Shown here: positions 23,164-31,807 of the stretch, piece by piece | Position numbering within the stretch: position 1 is the first letter of the stretch | How the letters are laid out: each line of letters begins with the position of its first letter | The notes under the pieces: model-generated | The model's input: the letters and a program-made list of their open reading frames with translations, nothing else | What the model was told of the DNA's origin: nothing | Database searches by the model: none | Origin: Desulfobacterales bacterium | GTDB lineage: Bacteria > Desulfobacterota > DSM-4660 > Desulfatiglandales > JALVZP01 | Assembly (NCBI GenBank): GCA_027064285.1 | Contig: JAMOPX010000196.1 | Coordinates: forward strand, 1 to 31,807 | Direction of reading: 5' to 3' | Length of the DNA stretch: 31,807 bases | Made by a program: the position numbers and the translations under genes

Positions 23164-24585
23164 ATGAGAAGCAAAAGTAAAAAATTATTTTTTTATCTTA
23201 GTACAGTTGGTATAGTTTTTTTATTAGGTTTAACTATTTTTTTCTCTTTTTTTATTTATTGGGACACATCCTCTTATTATAGAAAAACTTATTATGATAA
23301 TATTTCGATTAGAAAATTTCCATATCCTTTTAGAGCGGCGCTCACTTTATGTAGTGATATTGATGCTACAGATTCATTACGTGAATTTTTAACTATACAA
23401 GAGTTTTTGAATACTAAAAATCATACAGTCTTAGGTAAAGGGATTGGATTAGAGATTGGTAATTCTTTTTTTCCTGTGCGTAGTAATAAAAAAAAGTTTT
23501 CTTTAATGTCAGATAATCCTCATGATCAGGAAGTTATTATTGATTTGATTCATCTTGGATATATAGATTTTATTCATTCTTTTAATTCAGCTAAAAACAG
23601 ACAAGAGATAAAAAGGATTTTGGAAGTGCTTTCTAAGAATAATTGTAAGTTAGATGTATGGGTTAACCATGCTAAAGCTCCGAGCGATTTAGGACCCTGC
23701 AAATGGTGTTTAGGTGATAATCCTGATTCATCAATTTATCATTCGGATATATCTAAAAAGAAGTTAGGTTATATATTTGTGTGGATGGGGGATATATCAA
23801 GCATATTAGGACAAGGACGTCCCTTGACTTTGACTTCCTTTTTTGATGCTTTTGATAAATCTCATCCATTTCAATCTTTGATAAATAATGTTTTTAAAGA
23901 AATTGGGAAATATATTTTAAGTGTTTTGGGAAGTGAAAAATATGCAATGAGAAGATATAATGATCTTGTTACTGTATCTTTACTTGATGATGGTCAAAAG
24001 GTCTTTAAATTTATGAGAAGTGGTATTGCTTATTATGGTATTGGAAAGGCTGCTACAGCAAAAGGTTTATCAGATATTATTAGGAAAGATTCATTAAAAA
24101 AACTTGTGAGTGTGGGAGGTTATATGATAATTTATACTCATCTTGGCAAAAACCAAGGATATCCATATCTTCCTAAAAGGACAATAGAAGCATTAAGATT
24201 ATTAGAACAGGCATATCGAAGAGGTGATATATATGTAACAACTACTGCAAAGTTGTTAAAATATTATGTAAATAAAAAATACTTGAATTGGCATGTAAAA
24301 TTTACAAAACATGCAGTGAATATATATATAGATAACATATCCGATCCAGTAAGAGGAACTTTTATACCAAATTTAGAAGATCTTAGTGGAATTACCTTTT
24401 ATACAAATCAGCCAAAAAAGACTCATATTTTTTTAGCTATAGATAAGAATCACTATCAAGAGATAACTGATGTTGTAAGGAACGGCCCTGACTATACAGG
24501 TAGAAAAAGTATAATGATACCAATAAAGCATCTTAAAAAGATTGATAGCTTGATGAAGATATATCATAAAGAAGGTTTATTTTAA
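23164..24585 (+). CDS. Membrane-anchored NodB-like polysaccharide deacetylase-family protein
   Basis: The 473-residue protein has one N-terminal transmembrane helix (about 9-32) and a large extracytoplasmic domain. The start of the domain (FPYPFRAALTLCSDIDATD) matches the first motif of NodB-like deacetylases, with the Asp pair that starts metal and acid/base chemistry. HSFNS (about residue 139) and WVNHA (about 166) may be the other conserved histidines, and IIYTHLG lies at about 326. The C-terminal ~100 residues are beta-rich. It may N- or O-deacetylate the exported glycan. Similarity to canonical enzymes is distant, so the substrate is unknown. Confidence 0.65.
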   Translation: MRSKSKKLFFYLSTVGIVFLLGLTIFFSFFIYWDTSSYYRKTYYDNISIRKFPYPFRAALTLCSDIDATDSLREFLTIQEFLNTKNHTVLGKGIGLEIGNSFFPVRSNKKKFSLMSDNPHDQEVIIDLIHLGYIDFIHSFNSAKNRQEIKRILEVLSKNNCKLDVWVNHAKAPSDLGPCKWCLGDNPDSSIYHSDISKKKLGYIFVWMGDISSILGQGRPLTLTSFFDAFDKSHPFQSLINNVFKEIGKYILSVLGSEKYAMRRYNDLVTVSLLDDGQKVFKFMRSGIAYYGIGKAATAKGLSDIIRKDSLKKLVSVGGYMIIYTHLGKNQGYPYLPKRTIEALRLLEQAYRRGDIYVTTTAKLLKYYVNKKYLNWHVKFTKHAVNIYIDNISDPVRGTFIPNLEDLSGITFYTNQPKKTHIFLAIDKNHYQEITDVVRNGPDYTGRKSIMIPIKHLKKIDSLMKIYHKEGLF

Positions 24586-24595
24586 AAACATAATA

Positions 24596-25909
24596 ATGAC
24601 TGGAGTAGAAATACTTAAAAAATATTTTCCTATAAATTTTATTATTAAGCCCCAAGGAATGATTAAAGATGTGAGCATAATGTTTGCAGGTAATCTTGGG
24701 GCACAGCTAATTACTTTTTTAGCCTCACCTTTTATAACTAGATTGTATACTCCATCTGATTTTGGAATATCATCATATATTTTTTCTTTAGTTGGTATAA
24801 TTTCTATTGTAGCATGTTTGCGATATGAGAGTGCTATTGTTCTTCCTAAAGAAGATTGGAAGGTACTAAATTTATTTATGATATGTGTTGTAAGTGTTAT
24901 CAGTATATCTATTCTTTTATTTTTTGTTATATTTTTTAAAGGTGCTTCTTTAAGCAATTTTTTAGAAAAACCTTGGTTAGAACATTGGTTATATTTTATC
25001 CCTATAGGAGTGTTAATCCAAGGTATATCACAATCTTTAACCTTTCTTCATACTAAATTTAAAAATTTTATATTTCTTTCTATAAGTAGAGCAATTATAG
25101 CTACTATTCCAGCAATTATAAAAATTTTAGCAGGCTTTTTAGTAGGATCTACAGCTTTTTGGCTTTTAACGGGTAACTTTATCGGGCCTGTTAGTGGAAT
25201 TATTTTTTTGCTGGTAATACTATTTAAAAATAAAAAATTTTTACTCAAAAAAAACATCTCTTTTAAAAATATGCTAAATGTAGCGAGAGAATACAGTAAA
25301 TTTCCTATATATTCAATGCCTACAGGATTTTTAAATACTGCGTCGCAGAATATTCCAATTTTATTATTGGCTCATTTTTTTTCTCAAGATGTAGTAGGAT
25401 ATTTTAGTCTTGCCACTTCAATTATAAGGAGGCCTATAATTGTAATGAGCCAATCGCTAAGCAAGGTATATCTTCAAAAGGTAGCAGAGCTTAATTCGCA
25501 GGGTAAGAGTTTAAGAAGAATAATGACTAAAACTATCTTAAGTTTAGCAGCTATTGGAATTATCCCTTTTGGTTTATTAACAATTAGTGGACAATGGATT
25601 TTTTCCGTTGTTTTTGGTAAAAATTGGGCAGAAGCTGGACTTTATGCTCAGATATTATCTCCTTGGCTTTTTTTTCTTTTTATTAATTCTCCGGCTACGC
25701 AGGTAATAATTGTAAAACAGGCATTACGATTTAACTTTTTTTATAATTTGATTGCTATTTTTATGCGAATTGGATCTCTTGTTTTAAGTTATTATATTTT
25801 TCCCAAGCCTTGGGCTGTAATTTTAGCATTTTCAGCCTGTGGCATTTTTGTAAATATTTTTTATATAATGTATGCTTTTTGTTTAACAAAAAAGGAGATA
25901 GCCTGCTAA
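24596..25909 (+). CDS. Polysaccharide flippase (Wzx/MATE-like, MVF superfamily)
   Basis: The 437-residue integral membrane protein has about 12 hydrophobic helices and the classic Wzx opening: KDVSIMFAGNLGAQLITFLASPFITRLYTPSDFGISSY, read in pieces as NLGAQLITFLASPFITRLY followed by TPSDFG. Other typical features are LRYESAIVLPKED and, mid-protein, FPIYSMPTGFLNTASQNIPILLL. It would flip undecaprenyl-linked repeat units to the periplasm. It starts 10 nt after the deacetylase and its stop overlaps the capA-like start by one base (TAATG). Confidence 0.88.
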   Translation: MTGVEILKKYFPINFIIKPQGMIKDVSIMFAGNLGAQLITFLASPFITRLYTPSDFGISSYIFSLVGIISIVACLRYESAIVLPKEDWKVLNLFMICVVSVISISILLFFVIFFKGASLSNFLEKPWLEHWLYFIPIGVLIQGISQSLTFLHTKFKNFIFLSISRAIIATIPAIIKILAGFLVGSTAFWLLTGNFIGPVSGIIFLLVILFKNKKFLLKKNISFKNMLNVAREYSKFPIYSMPTGFLNTASQNIPILLLAHFFSQDVVGYFSLATSIIRRPIIVMSQSLSKVYLQKVAELNSQGKSLRRIMTKTILSLAAIGIIPFGLLTISGQWIFSVVFGKNWAEAGLYAQILSPWLFFLFINSPATQVIIVKQALRFNFFYNLIAIFMRIGSLVLSYYIFPKPWAVILAFSACGIFVNIFYIMYAFCLTKKEIAC

Positions 25910-26952
25910 TGAATACAAAAATCCTTTTTTTAGGAGACTTCTTTTTGAAAGAGTTTTATAATATTAAATTACCTATTGAATGTGTTAAATATCCTTTTAT
26001 TCTTAATCTTGAAGGTCCAATTTCAAACAGAGGTAAACCGACACCAGAAAAGATTAGTTTAGTTATGAGAGAAGGTATTTTTGAAAAAGTTTTTAACAAT
26101 TCACTACCAGTAGCTGTTTCATTATCTAATAATCATATAATGGATTATGGTAACGAGGCATTTGAGGACACATTAATAAATTTGAATAAGCTTGGTGTTA
26201 AATATTTTGGCGCTGGCAGGCCTGAAGACAACTATAATAATCCCCTAATAATTACAGTTGGAGATATAAAAGTTGCTCTTCTTGGATATTGTTATGCTCT
26301 TTATTATGAGCAAATAAAGCATGTAAAAGGACTTCGTTATGGACCGGCTCCTTTAGAAATAAAACGGATTAAGAAGGACATAAAAAATTTAAATAATACA
26401 GTGGACAGAATTGTTGTATCTCTTCATTGGGGCATTGAAGAGTCTAATTTCCCCAGTAAGGAACAAGTTTTTTTAGCAAGAAAAATTGTTGATATAGGAG
26501 CAGATTGCGTTATTAGTCATCATGCACACGCTGTTCAGCCGGTGGAAAAATATAAAAATAAAATTATTGCGTATAATCTCGGTAATTTTATTTTTTCTGA
26601 CTTCATTGTTTCATGTTTTGACAATTCAGGAAGTTTAAAAGGTTACTATAAAAAGAAACAACGATGGTGGAATAAAAGTTCCATTGGTATTTTTATTGAT
26701 CTTGCAACATTATCATTTGATATTTACTTTCTTTATTTTGATGGATGTCAAGTGAAAGTAAAGGACAGTTTTTTTCATCGATATGTGAATTTTAATCTTG
26801 AAAACAATTTAGCGAAATTAGATAAATTAATTTCAAATAATATAAAACTAAAAAGATTAGTCAATATTATTTTCAATAATATTGAAAGACCTAAAATACC
26901 CAGTATTAAATCAATATTAAATTTTTTGCAAATACTTACTCAAGATCAATAG
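25909..26952 (+). CDS. CapA-family (PGA capsule) metallophosphatase-like protein
   Basis: The 347-residue product matches the CapA/PgsA family (calcineurin-like fold). Motifs are ILFLGDFFL, FILNLEGPIS, VAVSLSNNHIMDYG, YFGAGR, VALLGYCYAL, VVSLHWGIE, GADCVISHHAHAVQPVEKY and IIAYNLGNFIFSD. Families of this type act in polyglutamate capsule export or amino-acid decoration of glycans, but no PgsB/C is present. The ATG at 25909 follows AAGGAG and overlaps the flippase stop. No signal peptide is visible with this start, so it may be cytoplasmic, unlike membrane-anchored CapA. Confidence 0.82.
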   Translation: MNTKILFLGDFFLKEFYNIKLPIECVKYPFILNLEGPISNRGKPTPEKISLVMREGIFEKVFNNSLPVAVSLSNNHIMDYGNEAFEDTLINLNKLGVKYFGAGRPEDNYNNPLIITVGDIKVALLGYCYALYYEQIKHVKGLRYGPAPLEIKRIKKDIKNLNNTVDRIVVSLHWGIEESNFPSKEQVFLARKIVDIGADCVISHHAHAVQPVEKYKNKIIAYNLGNFIFSDFIVSCFDNSGSLKGYYKKKQRWWNKSSIGIFIDLATLSFDIYFLYFDGCQVKVKDSFFHRYVNFNLENNLAKLDKLISNNIKLKRLVNIIFNNIERPKIPSIKSILNFLQILTQDQ

Positions 26953-26968
26953 AAGCAGGATTATAGTT

Positions 26969-27940
26969 ATGAAATTAATTTTATCTATGGGAATACCAAA
27001 AAAGAATATTCAAAATCTTAAAGAAGGTTTTAGATTTAAAGATGCGTTAGTTCAAATAATTGATTGGCAGAGTAAAAATGTAATAAAACAGATATCTTAT
27101 TTTCCTCCTGCAAATCATCTTCCAAAAGGATTAAGTATTCAATTTAAAGGTGCATATAAATACAAATACGATTTTTTTGTAGTTACTAATACAGAAGTTT
27201 TAATTTATGATCTTTTAACTTGGGAATTAAAAAAGGTATTTTCTTATCCTAGTTTTAATGACTTACATGCTGTTCTTTATAAAGATGGAAAAATTTATGT
27301 ATGTAATACTGGTTTAGAAATGGTTCAAGTCTTAAATGAAGAAGGAGATATAATAGAAGAAATCAATATGGCTAGTACAGCTACATGGAACAGATTTAAA
27401 AAACATATTGATTACAGAACAATACCTACAACAAAACCTCATGAAGTTCACATTAATCATTTATTTGAAATTGATGGAGAAATCTGGGTAACTAGAGGAC
27501 AAAAGGGAGATGCGGTAAAATTGTATGATCAAAAGATAAGATTTCAAGTGGTTAATCACAACAGAGATGAAATTATTATATGTCATGATGGTAAAGTAAA
27601 AGGAGATTTTATTTATTTTACTTCTGTAGATGGCCATCTTATTATAATAAACAAATTTTCTAAAAAAGTTGAAGAATATATAAATTTAAATAAAATTAAT
27701 CCTTTTCACAAGAGAATTCCATGGACTCGAGGAGTTGAAGTAGTAGATAGATACGCCTTTGTAGGAGCTACTAAAATGAGACCAACTAAATTTAAAGAGC
27801 TAGCTAAATGGGCAATAAAGGGAGAACCTATACAGATGTCATCTTGTATTCTTCAAGTTGATTTAGAAAAAAAAGAGATTGTTGAAATATATGAAATGCA
27901 AAAATATAAAAGCGCTGCCATTTATTCTATAATTATGTAA
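26969..27940 (+). CDS. Uncharacterised beta-propeller-like protein
   Basis: I do not recognise a named family for this 323-residue protein. Its sequence is built of short beta-rich repeats resembling propeller blades: DFFVVTNTEVLIYDLLTW, AVLYKDGKIYVCNTGLEMVQ, NHLFEIDGEIWVTRG, DFIYFTSVDGHLIIINKF, DRYAFVGATK. Conserved-looking residues include DLHAV (about 107) and PHEVHINH (about 150), which could form a metal or ligand site. No signal peptide. Position between capA-like and ligase genes suggests a role in glycan assembly. Confidence 0.6.
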   Translation: MKLILSMGIPKKNIQNLKEGFRFKDALVQIIDWQSKNVIKQISYFPPANHLPKGLSIQFKGAYKYKYDFFVVTNTEVLIYDLLTWELKKVFSYPSFNDLHAVLYKDGKIYVCNTGLEMVQVLNEEGDIIEEINMASTATWNRFKKHIDYRTIPTTKPHEVHINHLFEIDGEIWVTRGQKGDAVKLYDQKIRFQVVNHNRDEIIICHDGKVKGDFIYFTSVDGHLIIINKFSKKVEEYINLNKINPFHKRIPWTRGVEVVDRYAFVGATKMRPTKFKELAKWAIKGEPIQMSSCILQVDLEKKEIVEIYEMQKYKSAAIYSIIM

Positions 27941-27961
27941 ATATGAAAGAAAAACAATTTA

Positions 27962-27990
27962 TTATTACACTTAACAGTTATTCGTATAAT
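27962..27990 (+). promoter_or_regulatory. Weak candidate internal promoter before the ligase gene
   Basis: TATAAT at 27985-27990 has a poor -35 (TTATTA, 27962-27967) at 17-nt spacing, in the 76-bp gap before the gene at 28017. This is one of the few non-overlapping gaps in the cluster. In such AT-rich DNA a chance match is quite possible. Confidence 0.25.
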
Positions 27991-28016
27991 TGTAGATAAC
28001 TAAAATAGGATTACTT

Positions 28017-29219
28017 ATGAAATTAAAGTACACATTTTTCTTTTTTGTTTTGTTAATTTGTTATGCACCAATTGTTGCAATATATTTACCAAAGACTCAT
28101 TTTGGTCCAGGAATTCCTGAAATTGGTCCTCTAAGAATTATATCATATATGACATTAATAGTTTTTTTTATAGAAATAGCAATAAATAGAATTAAAATTA
28201 TAATAAACAAATGGATAATTATTATTTTATTTTTCTCTTTTATTGTAACACTATCAGTATGGTGGTCAAAATATTATTCTTATGATACTTCTACTTTGCA
28301 ACATTTATTAGATTCCATCTTTTTCCCTTTGTTTGTAGCTTTTGTTAGCATAAATTTATTTTCTTCTAAAGAAAGAATTCATAACTATATGAAACATATA
28401 ATTATAAGTGGTTTTTGTCTTTCAATTATTAGTATGTTTCAGTTTGTATTTAAATTATCTGTTGTATCTGGAGAAATTCGTTCAGGTGCTACCTTAGGGA
28501 ACCCTAATACTTTAGCGATCTTTTTAGTATTAATAATTCCATGTTTGCTTTATGCAATAGATAAAAGTACAATAAAACCAACTGTAGGTTGGATTATACT
28601 CCTATTTATTTTAGGAGGAATAATTTGTACTGTATCTCGTAAAGGTACAGTGACTGCTATATTAGCAATAGGTATTTATTCACTTCTGCGAAAGGATTGG
28701 AAAAAATTAATATTTTGGGTATTTGCTATACTGATATGTGGATTATTAATAGCAATTAATCCTGATATAGGACAAAGATATAAAGAACAAAGAATAGAAA
28801 CTACTTTTCAAGGAAAGTTTGCAATGGCACGTGCAGGTATTGAGATGTTTAAAAAACATCCTTTTATAGGATTAGGATATAAAGGTTATTATCAAAATTT
28901 TGGGAAATATTTTCCTTATTCTTCAAAAAAAAGATATGATGCTCATAATGAATATATTACAGCTCTTGCAAATTACGGTATATTAGGATTTATTCCTTTT
29001 ATGCTTATATTCTTATATCCATTGTTTTATGCATTTAAAAATTTAAAACATAGTGAGATACAGAAAGATATGGCTATATTAGGAATAGCAATAATTATTC
29101 CTTTTATGCTAAATATAGCATTTGCTGGAACTGCTTTTTATCAACAAATTTTAACATCACTTTTTTATACGCATACGAGTTTTATATTTATAAATAAACA
29201 AAGCAGCAATTCTTGGTGA
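28017..29219 (+). CDS. O-antigen ligase / polymerase family membrane protein (Wzy_C)
   Basis: The 400-residue protein has about 10-12 membrane helices and the family's C-terminal periplasmic loop: HPFIGLGYKGYYQNFGKYF followed by RYDAHNEYITALANYGILG, where AHNEY...G..G is diagnostic of the Wzy_C fold. NPNTLAIFLVLIIP in the middle is also typical. It either polymerises the repeat unit (Wzy) or attaches glycan to a lipid or protein acceptor (WaaL/PglL-like). Sequence alone does not separate these. AGGA lies before the ATG. Confidence 0.85.
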   Translation: MKLKYTFFFFVLLICYAPIVAIYLPKTHFGPGIPEIGPLRIISYMTLIVFFIEIAINRIKIIINKWIIIILFFSFIVTLSVWWSKYYSYDTSTLQHLLDSIFFPLFVAFVSINLFSSKERIHNYMKHIIISGFCLSIISMFQFVFKLSVVSGEIRSGATLGNPNTLAIFLVLIIPCLLYAIDKSTIKPTVGWIILLFILGGIICTVSRKGTVTAILAIGIYSLLRKDWKKLIFWVFAILICGLLIAINPDIGQRYKEQRIETTFQGKFAMARAGIEMFKKHPFIGLGYKGYYQNFGKYFPYSSKKRYDAHNEYITALANYGILGFIPFMLIFLYPLFYAFKNLKHSEIQKDMAILGIAIIIPFMLNIAFAGTAFYQQILTSLFYTHTSFIFINKQSSNSW

Positions 29220-29278
29220 AAAGTAATAAAAGTTATGTGTTTTTTACCGAGAACTGCTGTAAAAAAGGGGTAGAAAGG

Positions 29279-30385
29279 ATGAATATAGAGTATAATTCTA
29301 AGGTACCAATAGTAGGTATTCATGAAGGATTAGATAGAAGTCGGCCAATGCCTATAAAAAGGTATCAGATTATTTTGGATTATAATAAAATTCCAAATTT
29401 TTGGCTAAATATTAGTAATATTGATTTCTGGGAAAAGATAAAAAATATAAATTATTTTATTTTCAGGTTTTCACAGTATCATTCAAGTTTGCAATTAGCA
29501 GAAACTATTTTACCCATTATAGAAAACCATTATAAAATTAAATGTTTTCCCGATCAAAACACTTCTTGGCATTATGATGATAAAATTAAACAATATTATT
29601 TATTAAAAGTTTATAACTTTCCTATAGCGGATACTTGGATATTTTGGGATAAAAAAAGTGCTATAGATTTTATTTTAAATTATTCTGATTTTCCTTTAGT
29701 TTTTAAACTGAAAAGAGGGGCTGGTTCTTCCAATGTTGTTTTGATAAAAAACAAAAAAGAAGGTTTAAAAATAGCAAATAAAATGTTCTCTAAAAAAGGT
29801 ATTTTATGTAATAAAATACCTTTAAAATCAAACCTTAAATACTATTATGAACATATTCTTACTTTATATCCATTGCGTAGATATTTGGCTTATATAAGAG
29901 GAAAGGTTGGGCCTGAAGGAATTCATCCTTACTGGCAAATACAAAGAGACTATGTTATCTTCCAAAAATTTTTACCTCAAAATGAGTTTGATACTAGAGT
30001 TACGGTTATAGGTAATAGAGCTTTTGTCTATAGAAGGTATAATAGGCCAGGAGATTTTAGGGCTTCTGGAAGTGGAAGGATAGATTATAATATATCAAAA
30101 ATAGATAAAGAATGTATAAAACTTGCTTTCGAAATTTCTAATAAGATGAAATTTCAAAGCATGGCATATGATATGCTGTATGACGAAAATAAAAACATAA
30201 AAATAACAGAGATAAGTTATACTTTTGTAGATATATTAGTATATAACTGTCACGGATATTTTGATCAAAATATGAATTTTCATAAAGGCCATTTTTGGCC
30301 TCAATACTGTCAGCTTCAAGATTTAATTAAAGAAGTAGAACTTAAACAACCTTCTGAAGAAATAATGAAAAACGGAGAAAAATAA
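29279..30385 (+). CDS. ATP-grasp ligase in glycan cluster
   Basis: The 368-residue product looks like an ATP-grasp enzyme of the RimK/YheCD-like kind. FPLVFKLKRGAGSSNVVLI provides the ATP-grasp lysine and glycine-rich loop, YVIFQKFLPQNEFDTRVTVIG the central strands, and YDMLYDENKNIKITEISYTF the C-terminal metal-binding region. Such enzymes join a carboxylate to an amine. In this setting it may amidate or aminoacylate a sugar acid. I use ATG 29279 with AGAAAGG directly upstream; TTG/GTG codons at 29213-29218 would add 22 residues and overlap the ligase gene. Confidence 0.75.
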   Translation: MNIEYNSKVPIVGIHEGLDRSRPMPIKRYQIILDYNKIPNFWLNISNIDFWEKIKNINYFIFRFSQYHSSLQLAETILPIIENHYKIKCFPDQNTSWHYDDKIKQYYLLKVYNFPIADTWIFWDKKSAIDFILNYSDFPLVFKLKRGAGSSNVVLIKNKKEGLKIANKMFSKKGILCNKIPLKSNLKYYYEHILTLYPLRRYLAYIRGKVGPEGIHPYWQIQRDYVIFQKFLPQNEFDTRVTVIGNRAFVYRRYNRPGDFRASGSGRIDYNISKIDKECIKLAFEISNKMKFQSMAYDMLYDENKNIKITEISYTFVDILVYNCHGYFDQNMNFHKGHFWPQYCQLQDLIKEVELKQPSEEIMKNGEK

Positions 30386-31486
30386 ATGAAAATATGTTTT
30401 GTTGCTTTACAGGCTTATCCTTGTTTAAAGGATAATTTTTCTGTTGATAAAAGAATAGGGGGAGCTGAAATTCAACAGGTGCTTATTGCGAGAGAGTTTA
30501 AGAAGAGAGGTGTGGATGTTTCTTTTATAACTTTAGATTATGGTCAAAAAGATGAGGAAATTATTGATGGCATAAAAGTATATAAGGCTTCTAAACCTAA
30601 AGAAGGGCTTAAATTTATAAATTTTTTTTATCCAGGTTTAGTAAAATTATGGAAAGCTTTAAAAAAAGCTAATGCTGAAATATATTATGTGCGAGGAGCA
30701 GGTTTTTTACCCGGTATATTGGCTTTATTTTCTAACATATATAATAAAAAGTTTATATTTGCTGCTGCTAGTGATACAAACTTTTGTCTTTCTATGCTTA
30801 AAAAGACACGTCTTAAGAGAGATTTATTACTTTATATTTTTGGATTAAAAAGAGCAAATGCAATTATAGTTCAAAATAATAAACAAAAAGAGAATTTGTC
30901 AAAAAATTTTGGACTAAACGGTATATTAATACGGAATTATTATAGTCCAATTGTTAATGTTAATAATCCTAAAAAAGATATTATTCTTTGGGTATCTACT
31001 ATTAAAAATATAAAAAGACCTGAATTGTTTATTAAGTTGGCAAGAAATTTCCCTGATGAAAAGTTTGTTATGATTGGAGGACCGAATAAAAAAAAGGATC
31101 CTTTTTATGAATATATTAAAGAGAAAGCTAAGAAAGTTAAGAATCTAATTTTTATGGGATTCCAACCTTTTAAATTTACAGAAAAAATTTTTTGGTCATG
31201 TAAACTTTTTGTAAATACTTCCAATTATGAAGGTTTTCCTAATACTTTTCTGCAAGCTTGGAGTCGGGGAGTACCAGTATTATCGACAGTAAATCCTGAT
31301 AACATAATAAAGGAAAATGGTCTTGGATTAGTAGCTAATGATGAGAATGAATTAATATCGCAAATGAAAAATTTTTTGGATAAAAGAATAACTTTTGATG
31401 GAAGTAAAATAAAAAAATTTTTTTTAAAAAACTTTGCCGAAAGTGTAATTAGTCAATATTTAAACTTGTTTAAGAAGTTATATTGA
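30386..31486 (+). CDS. Glycosyltransferase, GT4-like (GT-B fold)
   Basis: The 366-residue protein has a GT-B layout. The N-terminal acceptor domain starts MKICFVALQAYPCL with GGAEIQQVLIAREFKKRG (as in many GT4 enzymes). The C-terminal donor domain has ILWVSTIKNIKRPELFI, FVMIGGP, NLIFMGFQ and the EX7E-type region NTSNYEGFPNTFLQAWSRG, then VPVLST. It likely adds one sugar to the lipid-linked repeat unit. It starts immediately after the ATP-grasp stop (TAAATG). It is the only glycosyltransferase in the window, so others needed for the repeat unit must be elsewhere. Confidence 0.88.
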   Translation: MKICFVALQAYPCLKDNFSVDKRIGGAEIQQVLIAREFKKRGVDVSFITLDYGQKDEEIIDGIKVYKASKPKEGLKFINFFYPGLVKLWKALKKANAEIYYVRGAGFLPGILALFSNIYNKKFIFAAASDTNFCLSMLKKTRLKRDLLLYIFGLKRANAIIVQNNKQKENLSKNFGLNGILIRNYYSPIVNVNNPKKDIILWVSTIKNIKRPELFIKLARNFPDEKFVMIGGPNKKKDPFYEYIKEKAKKVKNLIFMGFQPFKFTEKIFWSCKLFVNTSNYEGFPNTFLQAWSRGVPVLSTVNPDNIIKENGLGLVANDENELISQMKNFLDKRITFDGSKIKKFFLKNFAESVISQYLNLFKKLY

Positions 31487-31683
31487 AAGTGAGATTTATA
31501 ACAAAATTATACTAATCGTTTTATAGTGTATAATTAGCCATATTATTTCATCTACATTATGACACATTAAAGAAACGTTTGAAAAAGAACTTAATGAGAA
31601 AGGATTTAGCAGTCAGAAATCGGAAATTTTTTATTCCATCACGAAGCTTCCTGTTTTTATAATGCTAAGTGTTCAAATGCTTG
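31487..31683. other. Intergenic region after the glycan cluster
   Basis: No credible gene. TTTTATAGTGTATAATTAGCCAT at 31519-31541 (22 of 23 identical to the minus strand of 17463-17485; shown in full it is a TATAATTAGCC-containing block) suggests a third, truncated relative of the repeat element. A short open stretch without a start codon (about 31567-31680) has the look of a degraded coding piece. Confidence 0.35.
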
Positions 31684-31807
31684 ACCCTCCCACGACTAAA
31701 GCCGTGGGATTCCCGCTTCAACGAGAGATGACTCGTAGACCTGCCCAAAAGCAGTTCCGCCGTCAGTGCCCTCTCCACGGGCGTTACTTCCCGCCAGCCC
31801 AGCGGTA
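31684..31807. mobile_element. Right end of a second IS605-family copy (cut by window edge)
   Basis: The hairpin TCCCACG (31688-31694) / CGTGGGA (31703-31709) and the following ~100 nt nearly duplicate 20443-20570, in the same orientation. The outer boundary on the plus strand is TTGACCC here versus TTGCCCT at the left copy, with unrelated sequence outside, so both are true element ends. The rest of the element lies beyond the window. Confidence 0.8.
31696..31807 (-). CDS. tnpB: TnpB C-terminus (partial)
   Basis: The minus strand is open from the window edge to a TAG at 31696-31698 inside the hairpin, reading AGLAGSNARGEGTDGG, AFGQVYESS and then LVEAGIPRL, a typical tnpB ending. This copy lacks the extra G seen in the left copy, so its frame is intact as far as visible. 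Whether the rest of the nuclease is complete cannot be told. Confidence 0.65.
   Translation of the reverse strand, partial: TAGLAGSNARGEGTDGGTAFGQVYESSLVEAGIPRL

Noticed and set aside
31567..31680. Possible coding fragment with a coiled-coil-like sequence
   Set aside because: There is no start codon before the IS end and no recognisable family; it is too short to support as a gene.

Overview
The window looks like part of the chromosome of an anaerobic, AT-rich, diderm (Gram-negative-type) bacterium. LptF/LptG lipopolysaccharide transporters and an O-antigen-ligase-type protein imply an outer membrane. A complete Rnf complex with ApbE implies ferredoxin/NAD-linked energy conservation. The gene mix (long-form HflX, a KptA-like protein, FdhD, WbqC and KamA-like proteins, IS200/IS605 elements) suggests a sulfate-reducer-like or thermophilic lineage such as Desulfobacterota, but I cannot place it further from sequence alone. 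Genes are packed tightly, with stop/start overlaps and two tail-to-tail overlaps.

Layout. 1-351: the end of an open frame, a ~160 bp inverted-repeat element and a sigma70-type promoter. 352-3796 (+): rplI, dnaB, hflX. 3759-10520 (-): rnfC-rnfD-rnfG-rnfE-rnfA-rnfB-apbE. 10521-10991: a divergent regulatory region. 10992-13531 (+): a four-gene translationally coupled operon (YjbQ/UPF0047, an unknown protein, WbqC-like, KamA-like radical SAM). 13528-17213 (-): fdhD, a degenerate KptA-like protein, lptF, lptG. 17296-17511: a second inverted-repeat element. 17509-20365 (-): gspE/pilB-like and gspF/pilC-like genes. 20441-21709: an IS200/IS605 element with an apparently intact tnpA and a decayed tnpB. 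22010-31486 (+): an eight-gene surface-polysaccharide cluster (wecB, NodB-like deacetylase, flippase, CapA-like, beta-propeller-like, O-antigen ligase/polymerase, ATP-grasp, glycosyltransferase). 31684-31807: the 3' end of a second IS605-type tnpB copy.

The most striking observation is that rnfB is a full-length gene (4810-5670, minus strand) only if an in-frame TGA at 5509-5511 is read through. That TGA sits exactly where the first cysteine of the RnfB N-terminal [4Fe-4S] motif belongs. It is followed, 17 nt later, by the apical loop of a small hairpin that fits the bacterial SECIS pattern. This predicts a selenocysteine-ligated iron-sulfur cluster in the Rnf electron path. The same operon carries an RnfA with an added signal peptide and Ig-like periplasmic domain, and an RnfE in which one of the conserved membrane-cluster cysteines is serine.

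A second observation is a shared promoter architecture. The 11-nt motif TTACAGATGAG lies exactly 11 nt upstream of the -35 box of three promoters (rplI, rnfC, yjbQ), which may mark a lineage-specific activator site or promoter element.

The ~11 kb between the two IS605-type ends is visibly richer in A+T than the left part and encodes only glycan-related genes plus tnpA. It looks like a swappable surface-polysaccharide island.
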